This document shows positions 42,528 through 50,551 of a stretch of DNA of 64,000 bases, in pieces. The DNA is from WHSW01 sp963749365 (GTDB lineage Bacteria; Actinomycetota; Thermoleophilia; Solirubrobacterales; 70-9). The position numbers and the translations under genes are program-made. Numbering within the stretch: the stretch's first letter is position 1; each line of letters opens with the position of its first letter. Location: positions 496,001 through 560,000 of the forward strand of contig CAVVME010000004.1 of assembly GCA_963749365.1 (NCBI GenBank), written 5' to 3'. Under the pieces are notes generated by a model that was given only the letters and a program-made list of their open reading frames with translations, was not told the DNA's origin and searched no databases.

Positions 42528-43465
42528 CGCGAGTCGAGGCGGCGGTAGGCCGAGACCGAGTACGCCTTCGGGCGCGCGTGCAGGATCGGATCGTCGGAGA
42601 GCTCGATCCCGTCGATGATCCGGGTCGGGTCGAAGACCTCGATGTGGCCGTCGCCCTCGGGGTCGTCGACGAGCTCGTTTAGGTCGAGCCTGCCGGCGGC
42701 GATCAGCTCGCGGTCGTCGGGCCAGACCGCGGTCGGGTCGGCAAGCGGGTCGTCGTCGGCCGCGAGCTGGATTCGGAACTCGAAGCCGACGGTCCCGGTG
42801 CGCAGGCGGTCGGCGAGGTCGCGGTGCAGGTAGTCGCGGCCGCGCTCGCGCGCCGCGTCGTCGGGGATCCGCTGCTCGGGCAGGTCGGAGACGAAGCGCC
42901 ACCGCGCCCAGGCGCGCCTGCCGTCAGCGGCGATCAGCGCGAACGCGTGCGGGTTGAAGTAGGTGGCCGCGGCGAAGCTGGCGAGCGGCTCGCGCATCTG
43001 GATCGCCTCGGCGGCGGTCATCGCCTCGGGATGGGCGGCGACGTAAGCGCCGAGCTTCTCCAGATCCGGCTGGCCGGTCTCGGGATCAGGGACGCGGGCG
43101 CGCATCAGCTCGAGGAAGTCCTCGGGCGTGCGGGTGACGAAGGCGGGCGAGGTGGTCGCGAGGATGTCGGTCTCGAGCCCGTCCCGGATCCGCAGCTTGA
43201 CCGCGATCCCGCGTCCGTCGCGGTCGGCGTCGTGCGCCTCGGGATTGCCGCTCGCGTTTGAGAACCGGACCAGGGCGGGGATCGGGTCGCCCTGCAGGTG
43301 CTCAGCCCGGGTCCGTCGGGCGGCCTCGGGGGTCGCGGTGAAGGTCCCGCGCGCCCAGGTCCCCTTCGCGTGCAGCGCCCTGGTGCCCGGATGGGGGCCG
43401 CCGTAGATCGGGTCGGCCGAGGCGATGATCCGCTCGTAGAGGTCCGGGTCGGGCAACGCGGCCAC
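42524..43465 (-). CDS. Catalase-family (SrpA-like) haem peroxidase
   Basis: A 313-residue minimal catalase-fold protein. The distal histidine is in ALHAKGTWARGTFTATP, the distal Asn in LVRFSNASGNPEAHDADRDG, and the proximal tyrosine haem ligand is likely in RPKAYSVSAYRR at the C-terminus. These small members usually act as peroxidases and lack the large catalase C-terminal domain. A GTG start at 43465 is kept; however, TAGGGT (43464-43469) overlaps it and lies 7 nt before an in-frame TTG at 43456, which may be the real leaderless start. The stop shares CTAG with the convergent S15-like gene. Confidence 0.87.
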   Translation of the reverse strand: MAALPDPDLYERIIASADPIYGGPHPGTRALHAKGTWARGTFTATPEAARRTRAEHLQGDPIPALVRFSNASGNPEAHDADRDGRGIAVKLRIRDGLETDILATTSPAFVTRTPEDFLELMRARVPDPETGQPDLEKLGAYVAAHPEAMTAAEAIQMREPLASFAAATYFNPHAFALIAADGRRAWARWRFVSDLPEQRIPDDAARERGRDYLHRDLADRLRTGTVGFEFRIQLAADDDPLADPTAVWPDDRELIAAGRLDLNELVDDPEGDGHIEVFDPTRIIDGIELSDDPILHARPKAYSVSAYRRLDSR

Positions 43466-43475
43466 CCTATAGCGT
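43464..43475. promoter_or_regulatory. Back-to-back divergent -10-like elements (catalase-like / SDR)
   Basis: ACCCTATAGCGT holds TAGGGT on the minus strand (7 nt before a TTG at 43456) and, directly abutting, TAGCGT on the plus strand (8 nt before the SDR ATG at 43484). The centre CTATAG is palindromic. One short DNA patch appears to drive both genes. Confidence 0.5.
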
Positions 43476-43483
43476 CAGTCCGC

Positions 43484-44236
43484 ATGGATCTCGGGATCGA
43501 GGGGCGAGTCGCGCTGGTGCTGGGCGCCAGCCGGGGAATCGGTCGCGGGGTCGCCGGCGCGCTGGCCCGCGAGGGCGCCAGGGTGGCGATCGTCAGCCGC
43601 TCGGCCGAGCGGCTCGAGCAGGCGGCGTCGGAGATCGGCGCTGAGGTCACCGGGTTCGAGGGCGATACCGGCGACCTCGAGCGGATGGCGGCGCTCCCTG
43701 GCGAGGTGGCGACCGCGCTGGGGCCGGTCGAGATCCTGGTCACCAACACGGGCGGACCGCCGGTCGGCACCGCGCTCGACGCCGGGCTCGAGGACTGGCG
43801 CGAGGCGCACGAGTCGCTGGTCCTCGCCCCGCGGGTGCTGATCGAGGCCGTGCTGCCGACGATGCGCGAGCGCGGCTGGGGCCGGATCGTCAACGTCGGC
43901 TCGAGCGCGACCTGGGAGCCGATCCCCGGCCTGGCACTCTCGAACGCGCACCGACCCGGGCTGGTCGGCTTCTTCAAGACGCTCGCCCGGGAGGTGGCCG
44001 CCGACGGAGTGACGGTCAACGACGTCGCCACCGGCCGCTTCGCCACCGAGCGCCTGGCGGCCAACTGGGGCGGCTGGGAGCGGATGGAGAGCGAGGCGGC
44101 GAAGGAGATCCCCGCCGGCCGGCTCGGCACCCCGGAGGAGTACGGCGACCTGGTCGCGTTCCTCGCCTCCGAGCGCGCCGCCTACATCACCGGCAGCTCG
44201 ATCCCGCTCGACGGCGGGCTGCTGCGCTCGATCTAG
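43484..44236 (+). CDS. SDR family oxidoreductase lacking the usual Tyr-Lys pair
   Basis: A 250-residue short-chain dehydrogenase/reductase. NAD(P) binding is clear: ALVLGASRGIGRGVAGALAR and ILVTNTGGPPVGTAL (the NNAG-equivalent). The catalytic serine strand is IVNVGSSATWEPIPG. Where Y-x3-K is expected the sequence reads LSNAHRPGLVGFFK, with Leu at the Tyr position and His at the Lys position. This variant is known as a divergent SDR group, so activity may differ. The C-term GRLGTPEEYGDLVAFLASER and ITGSSIPLDGGLL are normal. Its stop shares CTAG with lgt. Confidence 0.88.
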   Translation: MDLGIEGRVALVLGASRGIGRGVAGALAREGARVAIVSRSAERLEQAASEIGAEVTGFEGDTGDLERMAALPGEVATALGPVEILVTNTGGPPVGTALDAGLEDWREAHESLVLAPRVLIEAVLPTMRERGWGRIVNVGSSATWEPIPGLALSNAHRPGLVGFFKTLAREVAADGVTVNDVATGRFATERLAANWGGWERMESEAAKEIPAGRLGTPEEYGDLVAFLASERAAYITGSSIPLDGGLLRSI

Positions 44237-45045
44237 AGCGGCTCGGGCCGGGCCGTCGGGTCGAGCCGGGCCGGGGGCGAGTCGCGCAGGCCGGGAGCTG
44301 CCACGAGCTCGCCACGGTTCGCCTTCAGCGCGAGCCAGGCGGTGCCGACGAGCGCCATCGCGAGGCTGATCAGCTGCGCCTGGGTGAGCCCGAGCAGGAC
44401 CTCGTCGTTGCGGCGGATGAACTCGACCAGGAAGCGCTCGGACCCGGCGAGGACGAGGTAGAGCGCGAACAGCAGCCCGGGGCGCAGCGAGTCGCGCAGC
44501 CGCCAGAGGACGTAGGTCGCCAACCCCATCGCCAGCGTCTCGTAGATCGGCGTCGGGTGCACGGGGACGTCGGTGGCCACGCTGCCGTCCGGGTAGGCCA
44601 TCGCCCACGGGCCGTCCCAGGGGATCCCGTAGTCGCCGTCACCGGAGACCTGGCAGCCGATCCGGCCCACCGCGTAGCCGATCGCGAGCCCCGGAGCGCA
44701 GAGGTCGAGCAGGGTCAGGTTGAGGATCCGCCGCCACCAGGCCCAGAGCAGGACACCGACCGCGCCGCCGACCGCGCCGCCGAACCAGACCAGTCCCGAG
44801 CCCGAGAAGATGCTCCCGAACAGGTCGTCGGAGACCGAGTCGTAGTTCTGGATGATGAAGTCGATCCGGGCGCCGACGATCCCCCCGACGAGGGCGGCGA
44901 AGACCATCTCGTAGGCCCAGTCGGTCGGCTTGCCGAGCTCCTTCAGGCGCTTGCCGACCAGCGCTCCGGCGGCGACGAACCCGAGCGCGAACATGATCCC
45001 GAACGTCTGCAGGGTGAGCGGGCCGATCTCGAGCTCGGGCTGCAT
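44233..45045 (-). CDS. lgt: Prolipoprotein diacylglyceryl transferase
   Basis: Lgt transfers diacylglycerol from phosphatidylglycerol to the lipobox cysteine of prelipoproteins in the cytoplasmic membrane. The protein has 270 residues and about seven helices. Key blocks: LQTFGIMFALGFVAAGALVG, VGGIVGARIDFIIQN, the core AIGYAVGRIGCQVSGDGDYG (the GRIGN...G signature, with Cys for Asn) and HPTPIYETLAMGL. The ATG at 45043-45045 is chosen because family homology begins at MQPELEIGPLTLQTFG; a reading from 45165 would add 40 unrelated residues. Its stop shares CTAG with the SDR gene. The lipoprotein at 13180 is a likely substrate. Confidence 0.93.
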   Translation of the reverse strand: MQPELEIGPLTLQTFGIMFALGFVAAGALVGKRLKELGKPTDWAYEMVFAALVGGIVGARIDFIIQNYDSVSDDLFGSIFSGSGLVWFGGAVGGAVGVLLWAWWRRILNLTLLDLCAPGLAIGYAVGRIGCQVSGDGDYGIPWDGPWAMAYPDGSVATDVPVHPTPIYETLAMGLATYVLWRLRDSLRPGLLFALYLVLAGSERFLVEFIRRNDEVLLGLTQAQLISLAMALVGTAWLALKANRGELVAAPGLRDSPPARLDPTARPEPL

Positions 45046-45207
45046 GAGAGTGACCCCGCGGGGGAGCGGAACCCGGCGATCTGATCGCGATCCGCAGAAC
45101 CACGGCGGTACTTGAGCCCGATCTGGGCGAAACGGGGCATCCCAGGGGGAGTCTAGGGGCGGCAAGTCTTGGGAGTCTTACGTCCGCTCCGCCACCTACG
45201 TACTAAG

Positions 45208-45221
45208 CGAACGTATGTTCG
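45208..45221. promoter_or_regulatory. LexA/SOS-box-like palindrome at the start of the decayed HTH gene
   Basis: CGAACGTATGTTCG is a perfect CGAAC-N4-GTTCG palindrome, the form of the Gram-positive/actinobacterial LexA operator. It spans the ATG at 45215 of the pseudogene. It may be a real operator of the once-active gene, or chance. Confidence 0.5.
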
Positions 45222-45974
45222 TAGGCACCGGCAGCCCTCGCAAACCTGCAGAACGCGCGGAGGCGCGCCGGCTACGGCGGGGCGGGATGTCGATCAAGCG
45301 AATTGCGGCTCGGGTCGGCGTCTCGCCTTCGAGCGTTCTCCACTGGACGCGCGGCATCGAGCTTTCGGCCGAGCAGCACCGCCGAAAGCCTTTCCGACTG
45401 GCCTCAGGAAGCCAAGGTGATTGAAAGCGGGTTGCGTCGCTGCGGAGGCGGCGACGCGAGCAGCGGATGCGATGGCAGCAGGAGGGCAGGTCGAGAGCCA
45501 AGATGGCAGAGCCGCTGCATCTCGGCGGGTGCATGCTGCACTGGGCGGAGGGGTCAAAGGAGCGGAACTCCGTTCTGCTCTGCAACTCCGATCTGCGCCT
45601 GGTTCGCTTCTATCGGCGCTTCCTCGCCGAGTGCTTCGAGGTGGCACGGACGACCGGTTTCGGCTCTCACTTCACGTCTACCTCGGGAACGGGCTCTTGC
45701 TGCCGAGATCGAGGACCATTGGCTCACCGGCCTCAACATCCCACGCTCATCGCTGCGGAAGCACTCACCTCAACCCCCAGACCAACCTCGAGCAGCGGAA
45801 GCAAGAAGAACAAACTTCCCTTTGGCGTCGCCACGTCTGAAGCGTGCACGAGCACGCGCGATCGTCCAGCACATCTACGGCGCGATCCAGGAGTACGGTG
45901 GCTTCGAGGAGCCACGGTGGCTTGACGGCCCGGCGCCGAAACCACGAACCGGTCGGCAGCGCACCGCCGGCTAG
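45215..45974 (+). pseudogene. Decayed HTH protein of a conserved actinobacterial family ('AEGSK...QEYGGFE' type)
   Basis: Pieces of one protein are spread over three frames. Frame of 45215: AERAEARRLRRGGMSIKRIA then ARVGVSPSSVLHWTRGIELS (helix-turn-helix), a TGA at 45422-45424, and then in the same frame PLHLGGCMLHWAEGSKERNS and LRLVRFYRRFLAECFEV. A frame change gives DDRFRLSLHVYLGNGLLLP, another EIEDHWLTGLNIPRSSLRKH, another TSSSGSKKNKLPFGVAT, and the last RARAIVQHIYGAIQEYGGFE then EPRWLDG. In order these rebuild a full-length protein with one nonsense codon and about four or five frameshifts. Intact relatives are DNA-binding proteins of unknown role. The gene is dead unless the sequence is faulty. 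Confidence 0.82.
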
Positions 45975-46873
45975 CCGAGCAGGAGCTCGAGCAGTGCCTT
46001 CTCGGTGTGAAGGCGGTTCTCGGCCTGGTCCCAGACCGCGGAGCGCTCGCCGTAGAGCAGTGCTTCGGTGATCTCCTCGCCGGGGTGGGCCGGCAGGCAG
46101 TGGAGCACGATCCCGTGCTCCGACGCCAGCGAGAGCAGCTCCTCGTTGAGCTGATAGGGCGCGAGATCGGCACGCCGGCGGTCGGCGTCGAGCTCGTCGC
46201 CCATGCTGACCCAGACGTCCGTGTAAAGGGCGTCGGCCCCGGCCGCGGCCTCGCGCGGGTCGTGGGTGTCGATCGCCGCCAGGCCCGGTTCGAGCTGATA
46301 GCCGTGCGGCGTCGCCACCCGGACCTCGACGCCCGCCGTGCGGCCGAGGATCGCGAGCGAGCGGGCGACGTTGTTGCCGTCGCCGACGTAGGCGACGCAG
46401 GCCCCGTCGAGCCCGCCGAGCCGTTCGCGAAGGGTGAGCAGATCGGCGAGCGCCTGGCAGGGGTGATGAACCGGCGTCAGCGCGTTGACCACCGGCACAT
46501 CCGAGGCGGCGGCGAGCTCGGCCACCGGCTCGTGCTCCTGCCAGCGAACGACAATCGCATGCAGATAGCGCGACAGCACCCGCGCGGTGTCGGCGATCGA
46601 CTCGCCACGCCCGAGCTGCAGCTCGTCGCCGCGCAGGGTCACCGCCGCACCGCCGAGCTCCGTGACCGCGACCTCGAACGAGACCCGGGTTCGGGTCGAA
46701 GGGTGCCCGAAGAGCAGCGCGACGCTGCGACCGGCAAGCGCCCCCGCCCCCTCGCCCCGGTCGCGGCCCGCCTTCAGCTCGGCGGCGCGCTCGAGCAGCG
46801 CCGCGAGCTCGGTCGCCGAGAGCTCGTCGCCGGTCAGCAGGTCGTTGACGACGGCCCCGTCCAAGCGCGGCAT
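45971..46873 (-). CDS. argF: Ornithine carbamoyltransferase
   Basis: Transfers carbamoyl from carbamoyl phosphate to ornithine to give citrulline in arginine synthesis. 300 residues. Motifs: carbamoyl-phosphate site HPSTRTRVSFEVAVTELGG (usual FEKxSTRTR reads FGHPSTRTR), VVNALTPVHHPCQALADLL, the DGNN strand AYVGDGNNVARSL, and the ornithine-specific HCLPAHPGEEI. The ATG at 46871-46873 is kept. However, TAGAAT overlaps this ATG and lies 7 nt before a TTG at 46864, which may be the true leaderless start. No other arg gene is adjacent. Its stop shares CTAG with the opposing pseudogene. Confidence 0.93.
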   Translation of the reverse strand: MPRLDGAVVNDLLTGDELSATELAALLERAAELKAGRDRGEGAGALAGRSVALLFGHPSTRTRVSFEVAVTELGGAAVTLRGDELQLGRGESIADTARVLSRYLHAIVVRWQEHEPVAELAAASDVPVVNALTPVHHPCQALADLLTLRERLGGLDGACVAYVGDGNNVARSLAILGRTAGVEVRVATPHGYQLEPGLAAIDTHDPREAAAGADALYTDVWVSMGDELDADRRRADLAPYQLNEELLSLASEHGIVLHCLPAHPGEEITEALLYGERSAVWDQAENRLHTEKALLELLLG

Positions 46874-46877
46874 TCTA
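46872..46877 (-). promoter_or_regulatory. -10-like element TAGAAT for argF
   Basis: TAGAAT on the minus strand overlaps the argF ATG and ends 7 nt before an in-frame TTG at 46864. The opposite strand reads CATTCT, 6 nt before the EEP gene's ATG at 46883, so the patch may serve both genes. Confidence 0.45.
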
Positions 46878-46882
46878 CGCCG

Positions 46883-47704
46883 ATGCAGATCGAGGCCCTG
46901 AGCTGGAACCTGTTTCACGGTCGCGACGCGCCGCCCAACGCGGCGCTGCTCACGCTCCGCTCGCGGCTGCTGCGGATCAGCGAGCGAAACGCCGCTCACC
47001 TGCAGGTCAATCGCGACCTGCGGGAGGCGTTCGCGACCGTGCTCGCCCGGGCGCGGTGGGACGTCGCCCTGCTGCAGGAATGCCCGCCGCGGTGGGTCGA
47101 GTCGCTGGCGAGCGCCTGCGGCGCCCAGCCGCACGCGGTGCTCACCTCGCGAAACTCGTGCCCGCTGCTGCGCGCGCTTGCCGCCCGGATCAACCCCGAC
47201 CTCACCGCCTCAGCCGAGGGCGGGTCGAACCTGACCCTGGTCCGCGGCGGCGCCGTGGTCGAGCGCCGAGCGCTCGTCCTGCGCCCCGGCCCGCGTCCCG
47301 AGCGGCGCGCGATGGCCTTCACCCGGATCGCGCTCGGCGACCAGACGACCTACTGCGTCGCGAACCTGCACGCGAGCGCCGGACAGGCGCTGCGCGAGCA
47401 GGCCGAGGACGAGGTGCGCCTGGCCGCCAAGCGGGCGGTCGAGTGGGCGGCCGGCGCCCCCCTGGTCCTCGGAGGCGACCTCAACCTGCGCCCGCAGGAC
47501 TCGCCCATCTACGAGGAGCTCGAGCGCCGCCACGGACTGCGACAGCCGACCGCGCCGGGATCGCTCGACCACCTGCTCGTGCGCGACTTCGAGATCATCC
47601 GCCCGCCGGCGGCTTGGCCGGCCGAGCGGCGCGAGGTCCGCGCCCGTGGCCTCGCGATCCGGCTCTCGGACCACGCTCCGGTCGACGGGGCCTTCTCCTG
47701 CTGA
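46883..47704 (+). CDS. Endonuclease/exonuclease/phosphatase (EEP) family protein
   Basis: A 273-residue EEP-fold hydrolase. Start MQIEALSWNLFHGRDAPPNA carries the Asn of strand 1; the metal-binding Glu is in WDVALLQECPPRWV; CVANLHASAG supplies the His; GAPLVLGGDLNLRP the Asp-x-Asn pair; and AIRLSDHAPVDG the terminal Asp-His. All catalytic residues are present. Members cleave nucleic acids, inositol phosphates or sphingomyelin; which applies is unknown. The ATG lies 9 bp from the divergent argF start. Confidence 0.85.
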   Translation: MQIEALSWNLFHGRDAPPNAALLTLRSRLLRISERNAAHLQVNRDLREAFATVLARARWDVALLQECPPRWVESLASACGAQPHAVLTSRNSCPLLRALAARINPDLTASAEGGSNLTLVRGGAVVERRALVLRPGPRPERRAMAFTRIALGDQTTYCVANLHASAGQALREQAEDEVRLAAKRAVEWAAGAPLVLGGDLNLRPQDSPIYEELERRHGLRQPTAPGSLDHLLVRDFEIIRPPAAWPAERREVRARGLAIRLSDHAPVDGAFSC

Positions 47705-47755
47705 CCGTTGTGATGAGATAGACCGGCAGTCGGGAAACGCAGCGAGGAGGAGAAG

Positions 47756-48349
47756 ATGGCGAGCAGGCGATCGACGGCTTCGGGCGGCGGGCGCAGCGCC
47801 CCGGCCGCGGGACGCTCGGACAAGAGCGTGCAGGCGTTTCGCGAGGCGCTCGAACGCAGTCGCAGCGCCCTGGAGTCGAACGTGAGCCTCTCCCGGGAGC
47901 GGATCGAGGAGGTGGTCGACGACGCGGTCGAGCGCGGGCGAATGACCCGCGGCGACGCCAACGAGCTCGTCTTCAACCTGCTCAGCCGCGGCCGCCAGGT
48001 CACCGATGAGCTGATCTCCGAGCTCGAGAAGCTGCTCGAGCAGGCGCGCCGGGAAGCCGAGTCGCGCGCCGACTCGGCGCGCCGCCAGGCGACCAGGACC
48101 GCCGAGCGCGTCGGTCGCAGCGTCCGCGACGCCGCGGATCGCCCGCTCGCCGAGGCCGACAAGCTGCGGCGCCGCGCCGGCGGCCCCGGGGGCCCGATCA
48201 CCGGCTACGAGCAGCTCACCGCGGCCCAGATCAAGACACGGCTGCGCGACCTCGATCCCGCCGAGCTGCGCCAAGTACGCACCCAGGAGAACGCCGGCAA
48301 GGCGCGCAAGGGAATCCTCGCCGAGATCGACCGGCGGCTGGCGAAGTAG
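47756..48349 (+). CDS. Coiled-coil phasin-like protein
   Basis: A 197-residue soluble protein with a low-complexity N-terminus followed by a long amphipathic helix: SLSRERIEEVVDDAVERGRM, TRGDANELVFNLLSRGRQVT and ELEKLLEQARREAESRADSA. The C-terminal module ITGYEQLTAAQIKTRLRDLD then PAELRQVRTQENAGKARKGI is a conserved unit also seen in poly(hydroxyalkanoate) granule-associated and related actinobacterial proteins. GAGGAGGAGAAG precedes the ATG. It may coat lipid or PHA granules or act as a helical scaffold; function inferred from shape. Confidence 0.7.
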   Translation: MASRRSTASGGGRSAPAAGRSDKSVQAFREALERSRSALESNVSLSRERIEEVVDDAVERGRMTRGDANELVFNLLSRGRQVTDELISELEKLLEQARREAESRADSARRQATRTAERVGRSVRDAADRPLAEADKLRRRAGGPGGPITGYEQLTAAQIKTRLRDLDPAELRQVRTQENAGKARKGILAEIDRRLAK

Positions 48350-48412
48350 CTTCGGACCCGCCGCCGGACGCGAAGCCGGTGAGCCGGCGCTCCTCGCTGC
48401 AACGATAGGGGC

Positions 48413-49756
48413 GTGAGCAAGGCCGTCCCCGCCGCCGCCGAGCGCCCGCGCCAGGGCGCCGAGCTCGAGCTCGAGATCGATTCGCTCGCCCAGGGCGGGC
48501 GCGGGGTGGCGCGCGCGAACGGCTACGTCGTCTTCGTCTCCGGCGCGCTCCCGGGCGATCGCGTCCGCGCCCGGCTGACCAAGTCCAAGCGCCAGTACGC
48601 GGAGGCGCGGACGGTCGAGATGCTGCGCCCGGGCGCCGAGCGGATCGCCGACCGGTGCACCCATGACGGCGAACCCTGCCCCGGCGCGCCATGGCAGGGA
48701 ATGGCATACGAGCGCCAACTCGCCCACAAGCGGGACCAGGTCGAGGACGCTCTGCGCAGGATCGGCCGACTCGACGGCTTCGAGCTCGAGCCGATCGAGC
48801 CGGCACTGGAGGCCTGGCGCTACCGCAACAAGCTCGAGTACTCGTTCGGCGCCACTGCCGGCGAGCCGCCGGCGCTCGGCTATCACCGGCGGGGTAGCTG
48901 GGCGGACGTCGTCGACGTCTCGGACTGCCTGCTCGCATCGGAGGCGAACAACGCCGCCCGCAACGCGGTCCGCGGCTGGGCGCGCGGGGCCGAGCTCGCC
49001 GCCTACGATCGCCGCGACCGCTCGGGCGTGCTTCGCAACCTGGTCGTCCGCGAGGGCCGGCGCACGGGGCAGCTTCAAACCCGGCTGGTCACCTCGTCGG
49101 CGCGGATCCCACGCCCGCCGGTCGACCTGCACACCGTGATCGAGGGGCCCAGCGGCGGCACCGACGGACCGACCGGCGTGCTCGGCGCCGAGCACCTGTC
49201 CGAGCGAATCGGCGAGCTCGAGCTCAGGGTCTCGCACACCGCCTTCCTGCAGACGAACACCGAGATGGCCGAGCGCCTGTACGCAATCGCCGCCGAGCTG
49301 GCGGCGCTGAGCGGGCGCGAGCGAGTCTTCGACCTCTACTGCGGGATCGGCACGGTCGGGCTCTCGCTCGCCCGCCGCGCAGGCGAGGTCTGGGGCCTTG
49401 AGAGCGTGCCGGAGGCGATCGCCGACGCCGAGCACAACGCCGAGGCGAACGGGATCGCCAACGCCCGCTTCGTCGCCGCCGACGCGCGGGTCGGGATCCG
49501 ACCGCTGCTGGAGCGCGCCGGCCGGCCCGATCTCGTCGTCGTCGATCCTCCCCGCGCCGGCCTCTCGGCCAAGATCGTCCGCCGACTGCTCGAGTGCGCG
49601 GCGCCGCGGATCGTCTACCTCTCCTGCAACCCGACGACGCTGGCGCCGAACGCCGCCCAGATGGTCGAGGCCGGATATACGCTGCGGCGGGTGAAGCCGG
49701 TCGACATGTTTCCGCAGACGCCGCACGTCGAATGCGTCGCGGTGCTCGAGCGATGA
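48413..49756 (+). CDS. RlmD/TrmA-type RNA (uracil-5-)-methyltransferase
   Basis: A 447-residue SAM-dependent m5U methyltransferase of the RumA/TrmA family, modifying 23S rRNA or tRNA. An N-terminal TRAM domain (DSLAQGGRGVARANGYVVFV) is followed by the iron-sulphur region, the SAM domain VFDLYCGIGTVGLSLARRAG, DLVVVDPPRAGLSAKIVRRL, and the catalytic cysteine in IVYLSCNPTTLAPN. In the cluster region the usual Cys-rich CGGCxWQ reads CPGAPWQGMAYERQLAHK, so one Cys appears lost and the [4Fe-4S] site may be incomplete. GTG start; the stop overlaps the next ATG as ATGA. Confidence 0.9.
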   Translation: MSKAVPAAAERPRQGAELELEIDSLAQGGRGVARANGYVVFVSGALPGDRVRARLTKSKRQYAEARTVEMLRPGAERIADRCTHDGEPCPGAPWQGMAYERQLAHKRDQVEDALRRIGRLDGFELEPIEPALEAWRYRNKLEYSFGATAGEPPALGYHRRGSWADVVDVSDCLLASEANNAARNAVRGWARGAELAAYDRRDRSGVLRNLVVREGRRTGQLQTRLVTSSARIPRPPVDLHTVIEGPSGGTDGPTGVLGAEHLSERIGELELRVSHTAFLQTNTEMAERLYAIAAELAALSGRERVFDLYCGIGTVGLSLARRAGEVWGLESVPEAIADAEHNAEANGIANARFVAADARVGIRPLLERAGRPDLVVVDPPRAGLSAKIVRRLLECAAPRIVYLSCNPTTLAPNAAQMVEAGYTLRRVKPVDMFPQTPHVECVAVLER

Positions 49757-50551
49757 GCCGATCGCGCGGCTTTGGCGTCGCCGCGGGACTCGACTCCGCG
49801 GTCGCCGGCTCCGCTCGCGGCCCGCTGCGCGGAGCTCGGCTACGGGTCGCTGTGGTCAAACGACCATCCCGGAGCGCTGGGGCTGGAGACGCTGGCGGCG
49901 TTCGCCGACGCCGCCCCCGAGCTCGAGCTCGGGGTCGCCGTGATGGCTCTCGACCGCCACGCGCCAGCCGAGATCGCCGACCGGATCGAGATCCTCGGGC
50001 TCGACCGCGAGCGGCTCTGGCTCGGGGTCGGTGCAGGGTTCTCCGAGCGGCCGCTGTCGAAGATGCGCGAAGCGATCGTCGACCTCCGCGACGCCCTGCC
50101 CGGCGTCCGCCTCGTGCTCGCCGCGATGGGGCCGAAGATGTGTGCGCTCGCCGGGCGCAAGTTCGACGGCGCCTTCTTCAACTGGATGACGCCCGGGTTC
50201 GCCGCCGCGGCGCGACGCGAGGTCGAATCGGGCGCAGCCGAGACCGAGCACGGCCCGCCACCCTGCTTCGGCTACGTCCGGCTCGCGGTCGGCTCCGACG
50301 CGGCCGCCCGACTGGCGAAGGAGGAGGCCTTCTACCGCGATCTCCACGACGGCTACCGCAACCACTTCGAGCGGCTCGGCGAGGCCGAGGGGACCGTCGG
50401 CGTCGCCGCCGCCGACCGCGCACAGGCCCAGGCGTCGCTGGCCGCCTACGAGGCATTCGATGTCACCGTCGTCCGGGGGCTCGCGAGCGCAAACCTCGAG
50501 GCGATGAGCGCTGTCGCCGAGGCCGGAGCCCCTGAGCCGCAGCGGGTCTAG
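49753..50551 (+). pseudogene. LLM class oxidoreductase with an N-terminal frameshift
   Basis: A luciferase-like family protein of about 265 residues broken near its start. The ATG at 49753 (overlapping the upstream stop as ATGA) gives SRGFGVAAGLDSAVAGS, the usual first strand. The continuing family sequence APLAARCAELGYGSLWSNDH is in the +1 frame from about 49805, then LELGVAVMALDRHAPAEIAD, RLWLGVGAGFSERPLSKMRE and so on to the end. One inserted base (or two deleted) between 49795 and 49812 would explain it. A TTG at 49772 opens the downstream frame but would lack the first strand. Either a true frameshift or a sequencing error. Confidence 0.7.

Noticed and set aside
45046..45207. Small gene or regulatory RNA upstream of the decayed HTH gene
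   Set aside because: No frame with a start and homology, and no recognisable RNA motif, apart from the LexA-like box at its end.
49772..50551. Intact LLM gene starting at TTG 49772
   Set aside because: That start would give MASPRDSTPRS instead of the conserved first strand, which is present in the other frame from the coupled ATG at 49753.
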